Below, in pieces: positions 57,950-64,000 of a stretch of DNA of 64,000 bases (position 1 is the first letter of the stretch; every line of letters starts with the position of its first letter). The stretch is from Daphnia carinata (taxonomy: Eukaryota; Arthropoda; Branchiopoda; Diplostraca; Daphniidae). The translations under genes were made by a program, and so were the position numbers. The notes below the pieces were generated by a model that did not search any database, was not told where the DNA came from, and worked only from the letters and a program-made list of their open reading frames with translations. The stretch lies in contig NC_081339.1 in NCBI RefSeq assembly GCF_022539665.2, positions 2,690,017-2,754,016 of the forward strand, written 5' to 3'.

Positions 57950-57989
57950 CTGAACATGAGGATGAATTGGCATTAGGTGAACACAGTCA

Positions 57990-58652
57990 GGTACCTAAAC
58001 TTTTCAAATAGGAATTCAAAATAAGTATAGAATTTTAACAAACAATTATTTATTGTTTAGTTATTCAGTCTACCACCTGATAGTGTGTTAAAGTTAAATT
58101 CTGTTAGTGCTGCACTAAAAGAATTGTTAATAATAAGTCCATGCAGGGAAGAAAGTGAACAATTGTGGGACCGTATTTGGGCTGAAAATGGGTGTGGTAC
58201 GGAAACCCAGAAATAGCATGTGTTCAACATAAAACATGAATTAGGTACTTTTCGGTTTTTTGTCTATCGAAAAAGTATTTTTAATGCTATTATTTTGCAT
58301 TCACAGAATTTTAGTGGGGGATCAAGTCAAGTCTGGAAGTGTTACAGGATGGAAGAGTGAGCCTACAGTTGAAAAACATTGAAAGTGCATTACCATTAAG
58401 GTATGAGGTAAAGTAATAGAGTATGCAAATTGTCTAATGAGTAGTACCATCTTGTGTGAATGAATCCTGTGTAACAGCAATCCTTTATAGTTCTGTCACA
58501 GCTAGAAGCCTCAAATAATTCTGCTTCTCTTGCTAAAGAACAACTTGTCCTTTACGTTCAGAGTGTTGGTGAAGCTGGGTACTTAAATGGCCCTAAAGAT
58601 GTTTCATTTCTTTGGCATTGCAGCGATGAACATCATACATGGACTTTTTAGG
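57990..58652 (+). pseudogene. Decayed exons downstream of the coiled-coil gene
   Basis: Short open segments with acceptable splice ends but incompatible frames: 58061-58216, a piece near 58305-58400, and 58491-58652 (LSQLEASNNSASLAKEQLVL, then FLWHCSDEHHTWTF and a stop). They read like coding sequence but no in-frame path joins them to 57602-57949. Confidence 0.3.
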
Positions 58653-59130
58653 TATGAAAGGAATTTTCTTGAAAATTTTTTGAATTTATGACAAAGCATT
58701 TCTCCTGCTTTTTGCCAACCATGTCTAATCTAAAAAAAAAATTATCCAATAGGAAAGGATTTTCAGCATACTGGGAACACAACTATCAACAATGCAACAT
58801 TCTAGGGGTTTTATTTTATCATTCAAGAGCCTTATACAATGATTTTCATCTGCAATTTGTATGGCCTTACCCAAGCTTCTGCCAGAAGTTGAATCTATAA
58901 GTCATGTAAGTCACATGAGCAACAATTGAGATGCTTAATGGTGTTGTTTTTCTTTTCTCACCATAGGTTAATAGTAACATTGGATCTGAAAAGATTCTTG
59001 GTTGGGGCAAGACACTGAATAAATTGTAATGATTGAATGGATGGCATGACATTTCTATACTTAATCTGGATTCCCGAGACGGTATTTTATATTTAAAAAA
59101 TTGAAGTGCATATCTGGGCTCCCTTCCTTT
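58653..59130. other. Intergenic
   Basis: No gene supported. AT-rich, with short ORFs only. Confidence 0.45.
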
Positions 59131-59139
59131 CCGTAGCCC

Positions 59140-59515
59140 CGTTTCCCCTTGACTCGTAATAAGCCCGTAGGGGGTCATGCCCCTACTGTACGGTATATAT
59201 AAAAACAACATATACCGAGGTTTGGAGGGCTCTGGCCGGAAAGGGGACGTGGGGGTCCGCTTAGTCCGATGATGTGTTCACGGAGGGCTATGTGGCTTCC
59301 CACAAATCCGAACTAAAGGTTAATCGCTCCTGTAAAAATGTTCCAAATCTTCAGCTCTTCTTCCGGCTTCTCTTAGCCAATCACCGGGTAATCTCCCCGG
59401 TGGGTCAACAAGGCAGTGTCTCCCCCTGCCTGGGTTGACGGCAACTTTTGAAAGGGCTATTGTGCCTTTTTAAAGTTGCAAAAATAATTGTAATGTGCAG
59501 AGAATTGTCAATAAA
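59140..59515 (+). ncRNA. Candidate structured RNA or retroelement 3' region with serial hairpins
   Basis: GC-rich block in AT-rich DNA with strong stems in a row: GTAGGGG/CCCCTAC (59167-59186), CGGTATAT/ATATACCG (59191-59217), CACCGGG/CCCGGTG (59382-59402), GTCAAC plus AGGCAG with CTGCCT plus GTTGAC (59404-59439), and GCAACTTT/AAAGTTGC enclosing AAAGG/CCTTT (59441-59479). An AATAAA follows near 59509. It matches no U snRNA, 7SK, SRP, RNase P or MRP motif I know. A 3' UTR of a non-LTR retroelement is the main alternative. Strand is chosen from the polyadenylation signal. Confidence 0.4.
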
Positions 59516-59694
59516 ATTATTTTTATAAAATATTTTTTGCAAAATTTGTTTCTTTCATTGTCAATGTTCGCCGTGTTCACACATTAGAATTATGAACTTT
59601 TTTTTAGTGAGCTTGCTCAATTCATCTTTATTGTTTATGCCACGTCTGATGGTGAGCATTGTTTCCATTGGCTTATCGTTGTTTATCGTTGACT

Positions 59695-59760
59695 GATATT
59701 AGGATTGAACCACAGACTTCTTACGTCGTAGGCCAGCATGCTACTGTTATGCCAAAGCTG
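59695..59760 (-). repeat. tRNA-like sequence (tRNA-derived SINE or pseudogene)
   Basis: On the minus strand it reads TGGCATAACAGTAGCATGC, then CTACGAC, then GTCTGTGGTTCAATCCTA, resembling A-box, anticodon arm and B-box (GGTTCAATCC). Stems are imperfect, so it is unlikely to be a working tRNA. Confidence 0.4.
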
Positions 59761-59845
59761 CACTTATTAATATTGTTTAGGATTATGATACCTATATAGA
59801 TATGCAATTCACATTAGCTTATTACTGAATGCACATTAGCTGTTA

Positions 59846-59960
59846 CTAAGTTCATGGTTGGAATAATGGTAAAGCGTGTGGTTGTCACGCTAGAATACTA
59901 GGGTTCGATCCCCATATCAGTAAATGTATAGGTAAATAATAAATACAAAAGTAAATAGTG
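59846..59960 (+). repeat. tRNA-Asp-like SINE head with A-rich tail
   Basis: Contains ATGGTTGGAATAATGG (A-box-like), GTTGTCACGC (as in tRNA-Asp anticodon arm) and GGGTTCGATCCCC (B-box). A perfect GCGTG/CACGC stem is present, but position 33 would be G and the acceptor and T stems are broken. An A-rich tail follows. This favours a tRNA-derived SINE or pseudogene. Confidence 0.45.
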
Positions 59961-60067
59961 TAAAATCGTTTTTATTGTCCCTCCTTCCGCCCACATATCC
60001 ACCACTTTTACATACATTTCAAAATACAGTACACAACATACAATACATACACAAATACACTTAAAAC

Positions 60068-60382
60068 TAACCCGTTGGCTGCCACGCCACCTATCTACAA
60101 TAGCTACTGTCGCTATCAAAGGGATAGCGACCAAGGGGGCCGGGTAGGCCGGGCTGAGACGGCGATGAGACCTTTACGGAAATGCACATCCCAGGTCTAC
60201 ACCGCCGTCTCGATCAAGGGATTCCCTGTGGTGCATTGCCTTTGGGGCCATTCGGCCAATCTTGGGCAGTGGCGCTGCTCCACCCCATGGTAGATAGACC
60301 ATGGAGCAGAACAGCGCGGCCCGTCCCTGTCAAGCTACAAAAAAAAGGGGATCAAAGTGGGTGGGTGGCAGCCAACGGGTTA
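60068..60382. mobile_element. Non-autonomous TIR element (MITE), TA target
   Basis: 315 bp bounded by perfect inverted repeats TAACCCGTTGGCTGCCAC / GTGGCAGCCAACGGGTTA. The outermost TA on both sides may be the target duplication, as in Tc1/mariner-type elements. Internal palindromes include GTCGCTATC/GATAGCGAC near the left end and CTGCTCCA..TGGAGCAG around a CCATGG. No transposase. Much more GC-rich than its surroundings. Confidence 0.8.
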
Positions 60383-60506
60383 CTTCGCAAGACATAATAC
60401 AACATAAAACAAAACACAACCATACCACGAAGACGAGGCGACCACAAGGTGACGAAGGGGCGATAGGGGAGGTGAAGACGGCGCGATCACGAGGCGGAGA
60501 AGGGGC

Positions 60507-60770
60507 GACGGGCGAGGCAAAGACGGGACGACTGGCGAGGCAAAGACGGGACGACTGGCGATGCGAAGACGGGACGACTGGCGATGCGAAGACGGGACGA
60601 CGGGCGATGCAAAGACGGGACGACGGGCGATGCAAAGACGGGACGACGGGCGATGCAAAGACGGGACGATGGGCGATGCAAAGTCGGGACGACGGGCGAT
60701 GCAAAGTCGGGACGACGGCCGAAGCGAAGACGGGATGACGGGCGAGGTGACGACGGGCGTGGCGAAGACG
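60507..60770. repeat. 23-bp GC-rich minisatellite
   Basis: About ten head-to-tail copies of GACGGGCGATGCAAAGACGGGAC (60507-60736), with diverged units on both sides. Since 23 is not a multiple of 3 and no unit contains a stop in any frame, it makes overlapping ORFs of 75-145 codons on both strands (KDGTTGDAKTGRRA or SSRLCIARRPVFASP type); these are not called as genes. Confidence 0.9.
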
Positions 60771-60789
60771 AAGAAGGCTTTGTTCTAAA

Positions 60790-63389
60790 TCGTAAAAGTA
60801 AAGAAAAAGAACTAGTTAGTGGGAAATATAAGATTGTTGTTGAAAGCAAACATTGAAAGCAATTTGACTTACTTCTGCTGTCCGATGGCTTGAAAGACTG
60901 TAGGGCCAGTAAATAGGCAGCAGACGGCTAAGAGTTGGCAATTCTATGGTTGAATGTTCAATTTAAATAAAATAGCAAACTATATGAGGCATAAGAATAT
61001 TCAAAATACCAGTAGAAATTGTGTTGAGGTACATGTCTGTATCCATTGGTAGGCTAAGTAGAGATTATAACTGCCAAAATGACTGTCATTACAGTTGACA
61101 CTGCAACGAAGATGAATATGGTGCACCACTCAGATCACGATTGACAGGAGACCATGAGTGGTTAAAGAGTAGAAGAACGATATTATGGTATTCCTACCCA
61201 TAGAATTTGCATCTTTGGTGACATTCCTCAACAGGAAGCATTCTTTACAAATGAAGTTTCACGAGCTAAACCTTAAAAGCAAAATCTGTCAATGAGATTC
61301 TGATAACAAAACATTAGTCTTATACCTCTCAATGAACACTGGTATAGTTTGATGAATGCAACATAGCAGGTTGCTAATAGTTTTCCGGTTTGACAGCTGA
61401 CACAGGTGATTACAAGACATGTACCATAAACACCAAGCATTCTGTGGGCTTCACTTCTAAAACACACTCAGGGATGAAAACGTACAGAAGCACCATTAAA
61501 TTTTTTTAAGTTTTCCATTGGAATATGACATATTTAACAGAAACTTTCGAACACAGCTTTCACCGCTCCCACATAGTCAGCAACTAAATAGTAGCACAGC
61601 AGCGTCATCTTGTTTTCCAATTAACAACCGAAAAATTTATCAAAACTGAAAATCTTGTTTTTTTGAGACGGGAACTGCACTAATGTGAACTCTTCAAACA
61701 TACTTTTAGAGCGTGAATCCCACCCCCCGCCCACCCGCATATTGGCTACTACCATTTCAATTTTATTTTAACAAATACAGCGACCAAAACCACGAACGGC
61801 AATTTTAAAATATAGCGATTTAACATGTTTTTAAGCCCGAATTTTTCAGTCTTTTATTTATTTATCCAAAATAGATATTTCTAAGAAAATACATGATTTG
61901 GGTTCACAGTTCAACAAGGATGCTGACTGCGCTTCACCCAAATCTAGAAATTTCGCAAGTTGACGTATCTCTGGATTGTTAGCTAGTCAACATCTGTATG
62001 ATAATACACTTTTCTTGTTTTGAACAGCTGCAATGGTATTTCGGTTATAAGTTCCACGGCAAAATTTCTCCATTGAGACAAGGACGCCAATTGTACGTTA
62101 TCTTGCGCCTATTTTCAATTAAATGGATACGCCGTCGCTTTTCTGCTCGGAAGAGCTCACTTTGGCCTGGAATATTGTTTTGAATGGTGTAATTAGTATA
62201 CATTGCATATATTTGATTGAATCAATTACTTTTTGGCATACGTACTTTTATTGTGTGAGGCTGTCAAATCGTCGACAGGCGGTATCTAAAGGAGGAAATC
62301 AGCTAAGAGCTTGCAGACTCATCAATGAACGCAAAACTAATAAGAAATTATAAAGATAGCCTGAAACCAAATTGTAAAGAAAATTAATTTTAGTTTCCAG
62401 CACTTCGGTACAGGTATCATCGTCAACGTGGGCGCAGGTGATTTTTCCATGTTCATTGTATCAGGTCACCAACTTCTACTAGATGAGTCGAGAGGAAATG
62501 AGGTTACACGAACAGAAAATTAACCATACAACTCAATTGATGGATAAAAATACCATGATGCGCGGAAGTGAAATACACCACATCACAACTGTTAAAACTG
62601 TCAGAACATTCACCACCCATGCAAAACATTTTCTGATTCATTGATCTTCATCACCTAGCCTATACCAAGAAAACCAAACACAATTAGTGCAGAACATTTT
62701 GCTGATGAAAGTTAACATATACCTGACAAATTTACTGCAGACCAGCAATTCCAGATGGACTTCCACACAATATTCCAGATAAACAAAACAGTAGTAATTC
62801 CTAAACAAACATCTTGCAATAGTGGTAAATATAATGCAGTAACTGGTAAATATAACATCTCATATGAACAACAAATGTGAACGGAACCATTCGAAAATGA
62901 AGTAAACAATTTCAAAAATGAATTTGCACAAAAAGGATTTTAACTAAAAAACTACATGAGAACAAAGTTTTTCCTTCCACCTTTTCCTAATTTTAAAATC
63001 CATTGAAGAAATATGATTGTTAAGCAAATCTCACTGTGTACCTTTTTGTTGGTTGAATTTGGAAATGGCTTACTAGTTGGAATAAGTTTTTTTCTTTTAC
63101 CCCAAATTTGCTTTCCGGGCAGCGCACTTCTAACCTTCTCTGCTGATCACAGTATCTGTATGACCCGCTGCAGAATTATCACAAGTGAAGAGGAAATCGG
63201 GTCACAGATACAAAGGGGCCCAGGTACACGTTTATTTTCTTTAAATACCATAACGCATGAAATAAACGAATCAGAAGAGCTTCGGTAATCATTCCAACTA
63301 CCATAATTTGTTTGGCACTGAGCCTCCGTCAAATTTCTTTCCCAATTCTTTATAATTACGAATCTGCCTTTAGAAAAATAAAACAAGAA
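60790..63389. other. Interval with orphan exon-like pieces only
   Basis: Minus-strand 61326-61456 is a well-bounded exon-like segment (acceptor TGTTTTAG, donor AG|GTATAAG) encoding a Cys-rich, partly hydrophobic stretch (MLGVYGTCLVITCVSC). Another possible exon ends at 62723 with donor CAG|GTATAT. Neither could be tied to the gene at 63.4-63.9 kb. Nothing recognised otherwise. Confidence 0.35.
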
Positions 63390-63874
63390 TTAGTATAAAT
63401 TTCTTGCCAATTGAATTACATAAAACTGTGGAATCCTAGAGACATAATATTTTTGCAAACTCTTCGAATCCCTTAAAAGCAGAAAACTTTCTGCTAAAAG
63501 ATCCATGTAAGCCAGATACAGGTCAACTGGTACTTCCTTTTCGACTGGCATTGGCAATGATAAATAACAAGTAGGATCAAATGCAACTGAGACCCCATCG
63601 GACCCCAGGCACACCAAAGCCAATTTCAATACCCAACTAAGGAGATCTACTACAGAATCTTTCTGTATTCTACTTATGATCAAATACACAACATTCATGT
63701 GCAGCTTCCTGAAAAATAAAATGAGTTGGAACACAAATGAATCTTGCTACTAAAAAAATTAGCTATTTCACCTATATTTTGTCAGTGTCCATCGATGCAA
63801 GACTTCTTCAAAATCGGATTCAGATGTTCGTCGTAGAGTAGTTCTCGCGAAGCAGGATGCTGGTATACGGGAAA
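63390..63874 (-). CDS. 3' end of an unrecognised gene, 5' part outside the window
   Basis: Two exons, 63772-63874 (acceptor CTCCGCAG, donor AG|GTGAAA) and 63390-63708 (acceptor TTTTTCAG), join in frame and run to a stop. The roughly 140 residues visible are helical and Leu-rich: SESDFEEVLHRWTLTKYRKL, IISRIQKDSVVDLLSWVLKL, then FDPTCYLSLPMPVEKEVPVD, ending FYVIQLARNLY. It looks like real coding sequence but I recognise no family. Earlier exons must lie beyond 64000. Confidence 0.45.
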
Positions 63875-64000
63875 CTGCGGAGCAAATCTACCGACTTGCA
63901 ACTTACCCAATTCAAAATCGTTATGACGCACAAGTTAAAAACCTAGCTTTTACAAAGCAAGTAAATGGTATACCTTAAATACACTCGAAGGTAATGCATG

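Noticed and set aside
60301-60856. ORFs of 75-145 codons on both strands
   Set aside because: They are the 23-bp minisatellite read in all frames; units lack stops by composition, not selection.
1-64000. CRISPR arrays, bacterial operons or attachment sites
   Set aside because: No spaced direct repeats; spliced genes show that this is eukaryotic nuclear DNA.

Overview
The window looks like nuclear DNA from a branchiopod crustacean, most likely a cladoceran of the Daphnia type. It is AT-rich. Genes have several exons, with introns mostly 55-130 nt and canonical GT..AG ends. The gene set is arthropod: a Drosophila-type cryptochrome, an allatostatin-B/myoinhibitory-peptide precursor, an M6 proteolipid protein, and a local expansion of SPOP-like BTB/POZ genes. 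All gene models were assembled by eye from reading frames and splice signals; no alignment was run. The genus is inference.

Layout. (1) 0.4-5.2 kb, minus strand: a type II membrane carbohydrate sulfotransferase, 3' end outside the window and one expected exon not located. (2) 8.1-20.9 kb, minus strand: five BTB/POZ genes in a row, two of them (14.1-16.1 and 17.1-18.8 kb) close paralogues with the same exon layout and linkers containing FG or PAFG motifs. (3) 20.9-30.5 kb: gene-poor, with a duplicated intron-like segment, a weak retroelement trace and orphan ORFs. (4) 30.5-33.3 kb, minus strand: the allatostatin-B precursor, four coding exons and seven predicted amidated peptides. (5) 35.3-36.2 kb, plus strand: a sixth BTB gene, then about 6 kb without a recognisable gene. 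(6) 42.5-56.0 kb, gene-dense: M6 (+), then on the minus strand a compact trio (62-aa membrane microprotein, NDUFAF8-like, PIG-M), then cryptochrome (+), a secreted Pro/Ala-rich repeat protein with a frame break (+), a seventh BTB gene (+) and an ORP10/11-like lipid transfer protein (+). (7) 56.8-60.8 kb: repeat-rich, with a foldback element, a small exon-repeat coiled-coil gene or gene relic, a run of strong hairpins, tRNA-like sequences, a TIR-bounded MITE and a 23-bp minisatellite. (8) 61-64 kb: orphan exons and the 3' end of an unrecognised minus-strand gene.

Most interesting: the minus-strand trio appears to be polycistronic. A 58-nt intron lies between the stop of the first ORF and the start of the second, and the PIG-M start codon lies inside the NDUFAF8 ORF. 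The seven BTB genes share a short N-terminal signature ahead of a poorly recognisable roughly 130-residue region, where a canonical MATH domain would be expected; one has an FG-nucleoporin-like linker. The cryptochrome has an Asn where Drosophila CRY has the flavin-proximal Cys416, and FFC instead of the FFW tail motif.
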